Shown: positions 10,314 through 20,377, counted from the stretch's first letter. The stretch is DNA of 21,631 nucleotides from Pleurotus ostreatus/Saccharomyces cerevisiae fusant (GCA_024196135.1 JAMQCK010000487.1:1-21631); one strand, 5' to 3'. The notes: generated by a model not told the origin, from the letters alone. Made by a program: numbers and translations.

Positions 10314-13300
10314 TTAGTTCTGAGCATTCCCTTGCCCGGCGTTCTGTTGCACGCCAAAGATCTGGATGAGGTCTACGCAGATGGATCAGCGACAATACGG
10401 CATCAAAAAAATCAGACGCCACCTTGAAGTCTGGCCTCACGCTGCTGGCGTTGCGTCTCCGTGCGCTTCATGCCGGAGAAAGCCTTGCCGGAGGTCAGCA
10501 TGCGGCTAGGTCAAAAACTACGACAACTTACTTGCTGGATCAATTTCTTCTTGCGCTCCTGAATCTCGAGAACCTGACGGACTCTATGTCACTAACAGCC
10601 CACAGGTACAAGCGGCAGGAAACGCACCTTCGACTCGACAGTATCCTCAGCGATCATCTGGTAAACATGCACAGGCTTCGTCTGACCGATACGATTGACG
10701 CGGTCGATGGCCTGACTTTCAATGCCTTCTTGCCACCAACTGGATAGGGATGAATATATATGGCCGAGAGGAGGACCTCAGATTGCTTACGGATCCATCC
10801 TGCGCCACGTCAGTATCATCTACAAGATCAAGCTAAAATATCGGACTTACAGATAAACATTGTTCGCGACCGTCAGGTTCAGACCCAGAGCACCCTTCCT
10901 TGCAGTCAGTCATACGCTCTGTACTTGCACTGATAGCACTTACCGCCTTCAACGAAATCAGCATAACCTTCGGGTTCACACCGCCCGGCAGCCAATTCGA
11001 CGCAGCAGCCTTCGCTGGTGCTGTCGCTCTCCCCTTGCCCTTCCCCTTAATCGCCTGCGCGAAGTCGTCCTCGAAGTCGTCATCATCATCGTCCTCCCCG
11101 TTCATCACGAAGTCGTCGTCGCCCGTAGCCTCGATGTCGTCGCTGTCCAGGTCGACGATTGCCTTACGCGAGACACGGCGGCGAGGCTTGATGGGCGAGG
11201 GACCACCTGGGGCGGCTGGAGTGGCAGTTGTGGCAGGAGTCGGAGTAGGAATGACGGCTCCGACATCGATGGCCCGGATGGGCACGGAGAAGCGACGGAT
11301 CGCCTCCTCACGTCGCTGAAAGCCACGATGTCAACCTCCCTTTGAGAAGACCCCCTTGACATCTTCGCTCACCTTGCCCGACATTTGACCGTCGAAGCGG
11401 ACATAGGGAATGCTATCAAGAGCTTGGTCAGTACTGAGCTGTCTTCCACATATACAAATTACTTACCCAGCCTCATCCAACGCCTCCGCAATCTGCACGC
11501 ACACGTATTATTAGCGACCTCCCAACCCTACCCCTCGCCACCTACTCACCTTATCCAAAAATGACGTAAACTGCGAGAACACCAACGACTTATCCGCCGG
11601 TGGGTTCAGCTGCAGCAACTTCACCAGCTGGTCGATCTTCGCCGACGACCCCGCGCGGATGCCCGTGCGGTCCTCCTCGAACTCGGCAACGGGCGCTTGC
11701 GTGAGGTCCATGGGCGGCGCGGGCTCGATGAGGTCGCCGAGGGTGAGTGGCCGGCGATCCATGGGGCACTTGGGGTCCCGGGAGATGACTTCGGTGATGC
11801 TACACGCGCGCGCGTAGATATCAGCTTTGCAACAGTATTCCACAGAGAGCACATCTACGCACCAAGGCAAGCAGAATATATGCGCGCACGACGTGATCCT
11901 GGGGTCGTTCGGAATGGTGAAGCAGATCGGGCACTCCTCGCAGTCCTCGATGTGACGAGCGAGTATGGCCTGCAGACGGGCCTTGTCCGCGGGTGAGATG
12001 ACCTTGACTGGAGCCGCGCCACCGTCGGCTTGTCCGGCCTTGAGCTGTTCGACGTAGTCCGGAGGGATGAGCGCGGGGTGCAGGGCAAGTTGGCGCATGC
12101 GAGTAAGCATACTGAGGACGCTGGCGGTGTTCTGAAGACGTGATGAATCAATGAAGGACAAGAGAGGATACGTGTACGCACTGCGCTCATCCGGTTGTCA
12201 GTGGAGTTCATGAGCGACTCGACGTGCTGACGAGACAACTCTTCGACCTCGTCGTATATTTTCTGCGTGCACGTCAGATTATATGCGGCTACGCTCAAAA
12301 GAAGTACGTACCCTTGTCTCCGAGTCAAGAGCAACAGGAACAACGGTGACATCGACAGGGGGCAAAGGAACAAGAGAGTTCCCTTCGGAGTCTTGCATCT
12401 AACGACATGTCAATACGAGCGTACCCAGATAGGCAGGGTAAAGTGCCGTACCTCCTTCGTCCTACGCAGGCATATCTGGCCCATCAAGGCCTGCAAGCGT
12501 TCGATCAGGCTACCATGAAGACCAAGAGAGCGCGGACTGGCTCACCCTCAAGATCTCCGCCCCTGAAGGATCGCCAGCCTTTAGCGGGCGCAACAGGAGA
12601 CGCTTGAAGAAGTCTTCCTCGTCCAAAGGTTTGCAGATGCGCAAGAAGGATAGCAAAGATCCCAAGTCCTGTCAGTGCATGTCAGCAGCAGGCAGATCTC
12701 AGCATCGGGCAAACACTTACCCGCGGGGTGTTAATCTGCAGGTAAACATGAATGAGTACACAGCGAACGGCGTCAGTAGTCGGGTCACGTACGATAGGCG
12801 TGCCAGTAAGCACCCAACGGCGGTCAGCCTCCAGCGCACAACAAGCCTGCGTCATCTTCGCCCTCGGATTGCGGATGCTATGTCCCTCGTCTAGCACGAT
12901 GCGCTACAATTCGCCGTCAGCAACACGACCTCTTCCTCGCCCATCATCCCCTCCCCATCCCCACCCAACTCACCTTCCACTTCACATCGAACAAACTCCC
13001 CGCCGCCACACCCTTCTTCTTCTTCTTCGCCGGCTGCCCAGTGCCCGCCCTATCTGCCCACTCGCCCGAAATAACCTGATACGTCGTGATCACCACGTCG
13101 TACTTCTTCAACTCCTCCGCGGCCATGCCGCGCGTGGCGCCGTAGTAGGTGCACGACTTGAGTGCGCCGGGCGCGCAGTGGTCCTCGAGCTGCTTCTCCC
13201 AGTTGGAGATGATGGAGAGGGGGGCGACTGGTGGGTGGAGGTGAGTAAGGGGTGCAGAGGAAGGAGAGGAGTATAAGCATACCAATGAGAGTGCCCTTGA

Positions 13301-15300
13301 TGCAACCTGAAGGCTTGTCGGCTTTGGTAGCGAGGATGAGGGCGATCATGGTTAGGGTTTTGCCCTGAAAGTTATTGAGCATAATGGTAGGCAAAGGCGA
13401 AGGAATAACTCACCAATCCCATTGCATCCGCGCACAGGGCTGCATGACGACTTAGCATACAGACTCTCTGACGACTAGAAGACTGTTCTTACCGCCTTTG
13501 CCGAGTGTGGGAGGGGTACTCTGGGGTGTCTTCGTGGCCACTGTGATATTGTTCAGTAAGTCCGTTCTTGATAGGCGAGTGTAGTGGCTCACAGTTGTAG
13601 TAGTACGGCTAGCAAGATGCGTCAGTATGGGAGCGTCACAGCAGCAGCCAATGACTTACCCTCCCCGCCATCTGCTTGTACTGCCAAAATTGTACGGGAG
13701 AATCCTTCTCCGACGTCGGCAACTTCGGGTACTCGTGCTCGATCGCCCACTGTAGCGCTTGTTTCTGTACCAGTGTCAGCACATCGCACCACACCTGCAT
13801 CCCCGACCTCCCAACCCACCTGATGCTTCAACAACTCCACCACCAGATCCCCCTTCGCAATCCCCGGCGGATCCGGATGCTCCGGCAGCTTCAGCACATC
13901 GTCCACCGAGCACAACGTATCCAACACCGAGTTCCGCCGCGACTCGTCGTCCACCTTCTCCAGCCCGCTCAGCATCTGCTTCAGCTCGGCAGCGTTGTTC
14001 AGGGCCTCTTGTTGCTTCTTCAGAGCCTCCATCTGCGCATTAGTCATTCGTGAGGACGAGGCGGCGCCGGTGTACGTGGGGATGGGGGGAGGGGGCATGC
14101 CGCCGCCGCCGTAGCCACCTGCACCATAGGAGGAAGCAGAGGGGTTCCGAAGCTGCTCGAAGCCTCGTTGACCGGGTGTTGCCCAGATGAGCTTGGGCTC
14201 GAGCTCGCGACGTCTGTCCGAGCGACCGTATATCCTGATTTCACTATATCCAGATTAGAATGGCCGGTTGAACGGGAATATAAATATACTTACGCGTCCA
14301 GGCTGTACTTCTTGGCCTTTGAGCCCACTATGAGGTTTGTCAGCAATCATAGAAGACGCATACATGCCACCACGCACAGTTGCCTTGCTTCATGACGCCC
14401 TCGACGGTGATCTCGCCTCGGTCCAGAAGGGGCGCGAGACGTGCGGCAACGTTCTTGGGTATGTGCCCGACTTGTGAGCCAGCGATGTTAGAGACGCGGA
14501 TTGCATTGCGGTCGTAGCGGTTGTTGGGCTCTCGGATGAGCTGAACCTCTTCGCCGGCACCAACGAGTCCTGCGAGAGGATGAGATCGCAGAGGGAAGGA
14601 AAGGAGGGAGATCATACCGGTGTAATACTGAATACCCACAACGCCTGTGGATAACGTGCAGTAAAGCTCGTCCGCAGCTTCCTCAACGTTGTCCTCAGTG
14701 GCCTCGTTTTCGATAGCTTGAGAGGGCTGAGAGGGACCGGCCATGCTGGAGGATGCTTGGCTCGTAGAGGGCTGTGAGGCTGGTTCAGGTGCTTTGCGCT
14801 TCCTTGTTACCTGAGTCGTGGGTGGGGGAGCCGCCGCGACCCTAGCACTGGGGGGAACATCGGCCGGGTCGATGCGCCGCAGCCTGACGGCCTCTCGAAT
14901 CTTGTGCCGGTCATGCGCTTGGAGGTCCTTGAAGCCTTCTATGCCTTCCAGGTTCACGTTGGCCAGTTGTGCGAGTATGACAGGCGTTACACATCCCCTG
15001 GAAGGAGCTGCAGTCAGCCAAGGCAGTAATGCCGTGCCGATCGACGCACCAGTGCCTCCACTCTACATTCTCGCCCAGATTAGTCGTCTTAAGCTGTCCG
15101 TATCTCAGGCTGCCAGGCGCCATGGGGGACCCCTGCATACATGAGCCGCTGAAGGGAGATTACTGCTTGATTATACAAACCTTGCAAGGGGGCGGCCCAT
15201 GGCATTTGGCCCTTGTACTCTTCGAATACTGTATATAGAGTAAGTTCACAGCTCCCCTTTGCATTGATATACCTACTCCAAAGGCATGTGAGCTAGCCAT
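10314..15300 (-). CDS. RAD5/HLTF-class SNF2 ATPase with PARP-type zinc finger, HIRAN and RING
   Basis: Probable nuclear DNA translocase and E3 ubiquitin ligase for stalled-fork or damage tolerance. Thirty exons (15277-15300, 15181-15228, 15050-15132, 14618-14997, 14378-14569, 14294-14327, 13820-14243, 13660-13764, 13593-13608, 13493-13540, 13414-13439, 13283-13364, 12974-13227, 12793-12903, 12721-12735, 12546-12668, 12452-12490, 12312-12398, 12182-12262, 11863-12131, 11550-11799, 11467-11492, 11373-11412, 10944-11315, 10851-10894, 10791-10799, 10628-10739, 10532-10573, 10423-10483, 10314-10372) join in frame to 1151 residues. Order: PARP-type finger (C17, C23 in CHGPPPC; H51, C54 in WRHWGC), HIRAN about 163-255 ([26 protein letters not shown]), Walker A GLGKT 459-463, DEGH 577-580, TGTPI, RING (C791, C794, C806, H808, C811, C814, C825, D828), helicase C ([27 protein letters not shown]). 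An acidic insert of about 100 residues (932-1032) splits the second ATPase lobe. DEGH, RING and HIRAN favour RAD5/HLTF over RAD16. All introns are 48-70 nt. Confidence 0.94.
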
Positions 15301-15375
15301 ACTGTATGAGCATGAAGGGAACGGTCAAGATGAGGAAGACCAATTGCGGCGCCAACACGCTGTGACAAGCGCCCG

Positions 15376-15381
15376 ACGCGT
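15376..15381. promoter_or_regulatory. ACGCGT box (possible MBF site) 1
   Basis: Palindromic ACGCGT, the core of the MluI cell-cycle box, in the middle of the shared promoter: 76 bp from the SNF2-gene ATG and 76-81 bp from the first NSE4 ATG. Confidence 0.4.
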
Positions 15382-15419
15382 CCAGTCACGTCACGTTTCT
15401 GATCTCTTCCCCGCCCATC

Positions 15420-15425
15420 ACGCGT
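15420..15425. promoter_or_regulatory. ACGCGT box (possible MBF site) 2
   Basis: Second ACGCGT in the same promoter, 32 bp before the first NSE4 ATG. The hexamer also occurs by chance elsewhere in the window (near 14292, 15534, 18680 and 19137), so only the clustering is suggestive. Confidence 0.35.
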
Positions 15426-15456
15426 GCCGCGATTGTTCCCACCGACGCACTCTAAA

Positions 15457-16874
15457 ATGCAGGACATCCATATGGAAGGTACGTTGGCCTTACATACTAG
15501 CACAAGGGGGACAATGACCGACACCTTCCTAGACGCGTATGACCCGGACCAGAATGAGGAAGAGAAGCGCCACGTCCGGAAGCGCTATCGCGACTTGACG
15601 AAGCGCCTCGATGAGGGTGCGAGCTTCATTGACCCACGTGAGGTGTCTGTACTAAATGTGCTACCAGGGCAGTCGAATATGCACGACGTGACGGCAGAGG
15701 GAATTGCTGCAATCATCCGAGAAGCAGACAATAACTACGAACAAGGTGCGTCACCACCGTCCCCTTCTGCAATGTCGCCTCACCTATCTTCCAGTCAAGG
15801 CCCCTCAGGAGGCAACACTTGACTCGCAAGTCCTCCTTGCCGCCTCCAAGATGGGTGCACAGAAGGCCCGTGCAATGCGGGCCGGTGCCGGAGGCTTCGA
15901 CGTCGACGAGTTCGTCGCTAAACTAGTCACCTTCATGGGTGGCAAGCGCACCATCGGTGACGATGGTGAAGTTGATGATGGACTAGACGCGGACGACTAT
16001 CTCGAGTGGGACTTGATCGGCCGTAAAGCCCTGGCGAAGAGCCGAAGGGTACCCGCGATGACATTCATGTGAGTGGACATGAGCCCTCGATTTACGGCGT
16101 CTGACTGAGTGGTAAATCAGGCTTGGACCCTTGTCTATAGAAGCGAAGAAACGCGGACCTATAAAACGCGCCAAGCTTGAGAGGAACGAGTCCGACAGGA
16201 AAAAGCCACAAGAAATCCGCGAAGAAGACATCCAACGCGCGGAGAACGAGACAACGAAGAATGTCATCCAGGTTCGTAGGCGCGATTGTCTTGCTTCTCC
16301 CCTCCCTGTCTGACTGTCCCTCAGCTCGAAAACATCCTTACGGACGAGTGCCAAACACGACAAGAAGCACAGAACCGCGCGCGCCACCAAGAATATGCCA
16401 ATCGACCAGACGAATACGATGAGGAATGGGACAACCTACCTGGGAGGGTCAACCTCTTCGAGTTCGTCATCAACCCGGAAGACTTCGCTCAGTCCGTCGA
16501 GAATATATTCTATCTGTCCTTCCTCATCCGAGACGGCAAAGTTGCCTTCGAGTACGACGAGGAGACGAAGGAGCCGTTCATTTGTACGTTTTCGGACCGA
16601 CCTTACTAATAATCCAATTGCTAATTATTCAACTGTCTCCTGCCTAGACGCCTGCTCCCCAGCAGGAGAGGAAGAGTACGCCAATGGTCTGCGCAAGCAG
16701 CAAATGGTACTCGAATTCGACGTTGCCACATGGCGGGTATGTGCAGCCAAGATCCAGAGACTCATGCTCACCGTGCTTCTCCAGCGCGCAATCGAGGTCT
16801 TCAACATCACGAAGCCCATGGTCCCCAAGCGTGCTGCGGCCAAGACGAAGCTTGGGGACAAGTGGTACGGCTAG
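15457..16874 (+). CDS. NSE4: SMC5-SMC6 complex kleisin subunit Nse4
   Basis: Nse4 bridges the SMC5 and SMC6 heads and binds Nse1/Nse3 in the nuclear SMC5/6 complex, which acts in homologous recombination and replication-fork repair. Exons: 15457-15745, 15795-16068, 16121-16271, 16325-16583, 16648-16736, 16785-16874, giving 383 residues. An alternative ATG at 15514 (MTDTFLDAYDPDQ) gives 364 residues and may be the true start, since conservation seems to begin there. Family signatures: DPDQNEEEKRHVRKRYRDL, FVAKLVTFMGGKRT, YLEWDLIGRKALAKSRRVP, FMLGPLSIEAKKR, then the C-terminal winged-helix kleisin domain with VNLFEFVINPEDFAQSVEN, IFYLSFLIRDGKVAF, QQMVLEFDVATWR and AIEVFNITKPMVPKR. Intron 5 (16737-16784, 48 nt) is a multiple of three and free of stops, so retention would insert 16 residues between the TWR and RAIEVFN motifs. 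The gene lies head to head with the RAD5-class gene. Confidence 0.92.
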
Positions 16875-17324
16875 TACTGTCATCTCGGTTAATCGCCCGC
16901 CCAGCCCCCATCTGCACCGCCATTTCTTGTCTTGCTTCTATCTTACAGCGGCCGCGCCTGTATTACTATTGTACTCGTTGCTTAACTTGCTCTCGTGCTT
17001 TTGCTCTTCGCTGAAAGCGTCTTCCAGCACAGCTGCCTGTCGTTTTCAAGGGACGCAAGCCCCCATGTCCACCCATTTCCCGAAAACCGCGTCAAGCAAG
17101 TGGACTAACGATGGGATCCATCTTAGAATGCTACAGTCAACAGTGCGGTAGCGGCCCCGAGAGGTCACCTGCCTCCCGCAACCTCTCGGCCTCATCGCCC
17201 CCCGCTGCCGATCTTCCCAACTGATTCACCGACTCCATTCGAGCGGCACCGCTTTTCTCACCCATGTGCGGTATCCGCAGGCCGCCGAGAGCAGCCTCGA
17301 GACCTCACACAATTGAACGGATGT

Positions 17325-17344
17325 CTCATGGTGACAAGTGCCCA
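17325..17344 (+). promoter_or_regulatory. Conserved promoter box, copy 1
   Basis: A 20-bp sequence CTCATGGTGACAAGTGCCCA lies 27 bp before the first TATA box. The same box, with two mismatches, lies at 18802-18821 upstream of the paralogous gene. The sequence around the two copies is much less alike, which suggests functional constraint, a regulator site, or a remnant of the duplication. Confidence 0.6.
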
Positions 17345-17371
17345 GGGCGGGGCGCTTAGCGACGCGGCCCT

Positions 17372-17397
17372 TATAAATGTGGGCCCGCCCGTATAAA
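17372..17397 (+). promoter_or_regulatory. Double TATA box
   Basis: Two TATAAA motifs 20 bp apart (17372-17377 and 17392-17397), separated by GC-rich DNA (gggcccgccc), lie upstream of the first secreted-protein gene. Such clear TATA boxes suggest a strong, regulated promoter. Confidence 0.65.
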
Positions 17398-17485
17398 TGG
17401 GCGCACACTTCGAGGGAGCGCGTACCTGCTTTCCGTCTATTTTTCTCCCCTCGACGGTCTTTCCTTCTGCCCCTCGCTGCTCACG

Positions 17486-18411
17486 ATGTCCCGTGTCTTC
17501 GCCTCTGGTCTTCTCCTTGCCTCGTTGGCTGCAGCGCAGTGCGTACCCCCACTGATCGTCGGACGTGACCTGTACTTACGCTTTCAATAGGCTCTCGGTC
17601 TCGAGCGACTGCAGCTCGGCACTGCTCAACGTTGCCAGCAACCCCGAGGCCAGCGCGTGTCTAAGCCTGGGCTCACTGACCAGCCTCGTCACCAGCCAGG
17701 ACGAGTCGATCGTCGGCCCGATCAGCGACTGGCTGGGCAATATCTGCGGCGCCGCTGCGTGCAGCAACGACACCCTGTCCGCGATCACGACGAACGTGAC
17801 GCAGGGCTGTTCGCAGGAGCTCGGGACGTATGGGCTCTCCGCCAGCGACGCCCAGGACATCATCCCGATCATTCAGAGCTACTACCCAACCGTGCGCGAG
17901 GCGCTGTGCTTGTCGGAGTGAGTCTTTGCGGCGTGCCTGGCGCGAGGTAGAGATTGCTGACATCTCGCGATTTTGCAGCGGCGACACGAATTGCATCGTC
18001 CAGACTTTGCAGAACTTCCAGACCACGTACGGCGAGCTCACGCTGACGAACATCCAAAATGTCCTCGGGAGCGACGATGTGACGCTGCCTTCGAACATTA
18101 CCTGCACGGACTGCACGAAGGCCCTCTACAACACTGTCGCCTCGGACTTCGGCATCGTCGACAAGGACGACGCCGCGTCGGAGTGTGGCAATGACTTCGT
18201 TGGTGCGTTCGATCTGTTCATCCTTGGTGTTGTCGTCGTTCCTAAGCTAACACGATCCGTAGATGGTCAGACGCCCTCGTCCATCAAGCAGACCGCCTCT
18301 ACGGACACCGCATCGAGCTCCCAGGGTGACAACGATGGCGCGCTTTCGTTGACGGGGTCGAGTGGGCTCGCCATGGCGTTTGTGGGGTCGGTGTTCGCGC
18401 TGTTGGGTTGA
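17486..18411 (+). CDS. Secreted 10-cysteine protein, probably GPI-anchored (paralogue A)
   Basis: Exons 17486-17538, 17591-17917, 17979-18202 and 18263-18411 join to 250 residues. A signal peptide is clear (MSRVFASGLLLASLAAAQ). The mature part has ten cysteines, e.g. in SACLSLGSL, NICGAAACSND, GCSQELGTYG, EALCLSDGDTNC and SNITCTDCTKALYN, with several N-x-S/T sites. The C-terminus is Ser/Thr-rich (IKQTASTDTASSSQG) and ends in a hydrophobic segment (LAMAFVGSVFALLG), as in GPI-anchored wall or surface proteins. I associate this pattern with fungal secreted proteins of unknown function (DUF7729-like); that assignment is from memory and unverified. The downstream neighbour is a tandem paralogue with introns at the same positions and phases (2, 2, 1). 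Confidence 0.87.
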
Positions 18412-18801
18412 GCGTGTGCGTAGTATTTATCCTAGGACTTTGAAGATCTATCTATTGCCTCGCCTTGCGAGGTCGTTGCACCCTTTGTCTGACGCTGCCG
18501 TAGTCAATGGACGGATGAATTGTGCGATGCTAGTCAACACCAGCTACCTCGCAGCTCGCTCGCTTTCCAAAGGCAGGCACGGTAGGACATGAAGGCTTCG
18601 AAATTACAGAGGTGGCTTCAGACTGACCTTGCTAATGACTGCTACTCTACCGACAGCACTGCCGAGGCCGACTAGTCCGCGACGCGTGATGCGGAGGAAA
18701 CCCCGCTATCATCTCTTCATCGACCTCCATACGCTCAGAAGCCCGGATCAAACAACCAGTCGCTCGCAAATCACCATGCTCGGTGACGAACTCAAGAAGA
18801 C

Positions 18802-18821
18802 CTCATGATGACAACTGCCCA
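18802..18821 (+). promoter_or_regulatory. Conserved promoter box, copy 2
   Basis: CTCATGATGACAACTGCCCA matches the box at 17325-17344 at 18 of 20 positions and lies 35 bp before the TATAAA at 18857. Copy 1 is 27 bp from its TATA box, so order and approximate spacing are kept. Confidence 0.6.
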
Positions 18822-18856
18822 CCCTGCGCTGGCTCGTATTTACGGCGGATGCGCGG

Positions 18857-18862
18857 TATAAA
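18857..18862 (+). promoter_or_regulatory. TATA box of paralogue B
   Basis: A single TATAAA lies 58 bp upstream of the ATG at 18920, in a GC-rich context. Paralogue A has two TATAAA motifs in the equivalent place. Confidence 0.6.
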
Positions 18863-18919
18863 GTGTGCCGACTGCCGCGATCATCCGCGTCCCCGACGCT
18901 CATTTCTTTGGAGTCGACG

Positions 18920-19845
18920 ATGCCTCGTGCTGCCGTCGCCGGCCTCCTGGTCGTGTCGGCCGTCGGACTAGCTGCAGCGCAGTGCGTGGTCGTCGTCTCT
19001 GAATATTTGGACCGTACTGATGATCGAATGATTAGGCTTACAGGCGACTGCACGACGGCCATTCTCAACGTCGCCAACAACCCGGATGCTAGTGCTTGCC
19101 TCAGCGTCTCATCGCTGGTACCCATGCTGTCGGGGGACGCGTCCATCGTGACGCCGATCAGCGACTGGGTGGACAAGATATGCCCCGCTCCGGCGTGCAG
19201 CAACGAGACCATTGGGTCGATCACTGCGAACATCACCCATGGCTGCTCGACTGAGCTCAACACCTTCGGAATCTCGTCGGACGCCGCCTCCGCCATCTCT
19301 CAAGTCATTCAGGGGGTGTACCCAACCCTACGAGAGCTGCTATGCTTGTCCGAGTGCGTGATCGAACTTCACTGCTACTCAACCCCGAGCTTACCGGTCA
19401 TCGTAGCGGGAACACCAACTGCGTATCGCAAACCCTGAACAACTTCCAGGACATGTTTGGCCCCCTCACTCCAAACAACATCTACAAGATCCTTACAAGC
19501 GACGACCTGACTGTGCCCTCGAACATCACCTGTACGGACTGCGTGAAGGCGTTCTATAGCACCCTCTCGCCGAACATCGAACTTGTCAATGAGGAGACTG
19601 CTCAGGCGAAGTGCGGGAATGACTTCATTGGTACGTCCTCAGTCTGCATCCCTTGGGTCTTGGCTTGACGCACTTCTACAGACGATTCCATGCCCAGCGG
19701 TATCAAGCAGACTGCGTCCACCGAGACCGCCTCTTCCCCAGGCGGCTCCAACGCTGCTCTGGCTACCGTGACCTCAGGAGCATTGTTCGGCTTCTTCGCT
19801 GCCTCTTCCTTGACTTTTGCATCTGCATACGCTTTGCTAGGCTGA
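18920..19845 (+). CDS. Secreted 10-cysteine protein, probably GPI-anchored (paralogue B)
   Basis: Exons 18920-18981, 19036-19353, 19407-19630 and 19682-19845 join to 255 residues. Signal peptide: MPRAAVAGLLVVSAVGLAAAQ. All ten cysteines of paralogue A are kept, in SACLSVSSL, KICPAPACSNET, GCSTELNTFG, ELLCLSDGNTNC, SNITCTDCVKAFYS and KCGNDFID. The Ser/Thr stretch (IKQTASTETASSPGG) and hydrophobic end (LFGFFAASSLTFASAYALLG) again suggest a GPI signal. Exon 3 has exactly the same length (224 nt) as in paralogue A, and intron phases are identical, so this is a tandem gene duplication. Differences concentrate in the signal peptide, the middle loop and the tail. Function is unknown. Confidence 0.87.
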
Positions 19846-20377
19846 TTCGTGGTCGGCGTGCCGATCTGTATATATCCGTGTCGCTCTTTCCTACTTCTCA
19901 CTCGTTACTCTACAGTAAGCACACGCAATCGCCCATAATGAATCCGAAAGTGATCTAATGACATACACACAGTAAGCTATTAGTCGCGGTGTCGTTGTGC
20001 TAAGTGCACAGTAATAGTAGTTTTCATCATCGTCTGTTCAGCCGGGCGAGTCGAGGAGCCGTTCGTTCTGGTCCTTCATCCCCCGTGCTTACTTGACCGA
20101 CCGGCAAGGAATCTGGATAAAGCGCATCTGGATATGGGTTTCCTAGTACGCATGAGGCGTCAGAGCTCCTTTCATTGAACCTACGATGTCTCGCGACTTC
20201 CAAAGCGATGGTTCTTCCCTTCTCGCATTCTCATCCGCAGTCTGCTGTTGTGCATGCACGAGGGTGTCGGCAGGTCTGATTCGACATTGCCCGGAAGGTA
20301 TCCACGTTCGTCGACTTGTCTTCAACCTCCACTAACCCTCGCCTCAGAGTTATTCAGCCCGAACGCACGCCTTCACG
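19846..20377. other. Intergenic region, no gene recognised
   Basis: These 532 bp hold the 3' flank of paralogue B and the upstream region of the DUF6535-type gene. No convincing coding frame, TATA box or repeat was seen. A minus-strand open frame (20143-20325) lacks motifs and was discounted. Confidence 0.5.

Larger units (their letters stand above)
15301..15456. promoter_or_regulatory. Bidirectional promoter of the SNF2/RAD5-class gene and NSE4
   Basis: This 156-bp gap separates the start codons of two divergent genome-maintenance genes, so both promoters and 5' UTRs must lie here. It contains two ACGCGT boxes (15376-15381 and 15420-15425) and a repeated TCACG (GTCACGTCACG near 15386). No TATA box stands out. 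ACGCGT is the MluI cell-cycle box bound by MBF in yeasts and drives G1/S expression of replication and repair genes. Its use here is inferred. Confidence 0.6.
16875..17485 (+). promoter_or_regulatory. NSE4 3' flank and promoter of the first secreted-protein gene
   Basis: No gene is seen in these 611 bp. The left part should carry the NSE4 3' UTR. The right part is a well-marked promoter: a conserved box at 17325-17344, then two TATAAA boxes at 17372-17377 and 17392-17397, 89-109 bp before the ATG at 17486. The pyrimidine-rich stretch just upstream of the ATG fits a 5' UTR of a highly expressed fungal gene. Confidence 0.6.
18412..18919 (+). promoter_or_regulatory. Intergenic region between the two paralogues
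   Basis: No gene is seen. The left part is the 3' flank of paralogue A. The right part is the promoter of paralogue B, with the conserved box at 18802-18821 and TATAAA at 18857-18862, 58 bp before the ATG at 18920. Open frames on the minus strand here are antisense shadows. Confidence 0.55.

Noticed and set aside
11697..11996. Plus-strand frames opposite the SNF2 gene (e.g. 11697-11996, 12752-13276, 13676-14053)
   Set aside because: The 30-exon minus-strand model accounts for the region with continuous family homology; the opposite frames carry no motifs.
14291..14296. Other ACGCGT hexamers (also near 15534, 18680, 19137)
   Set aside because: They fall in coding sequence, at an exon-intron border or in unrelated intergenic DNA and probably reflect base composition. 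They show that the two promoter copies are only suggestive.
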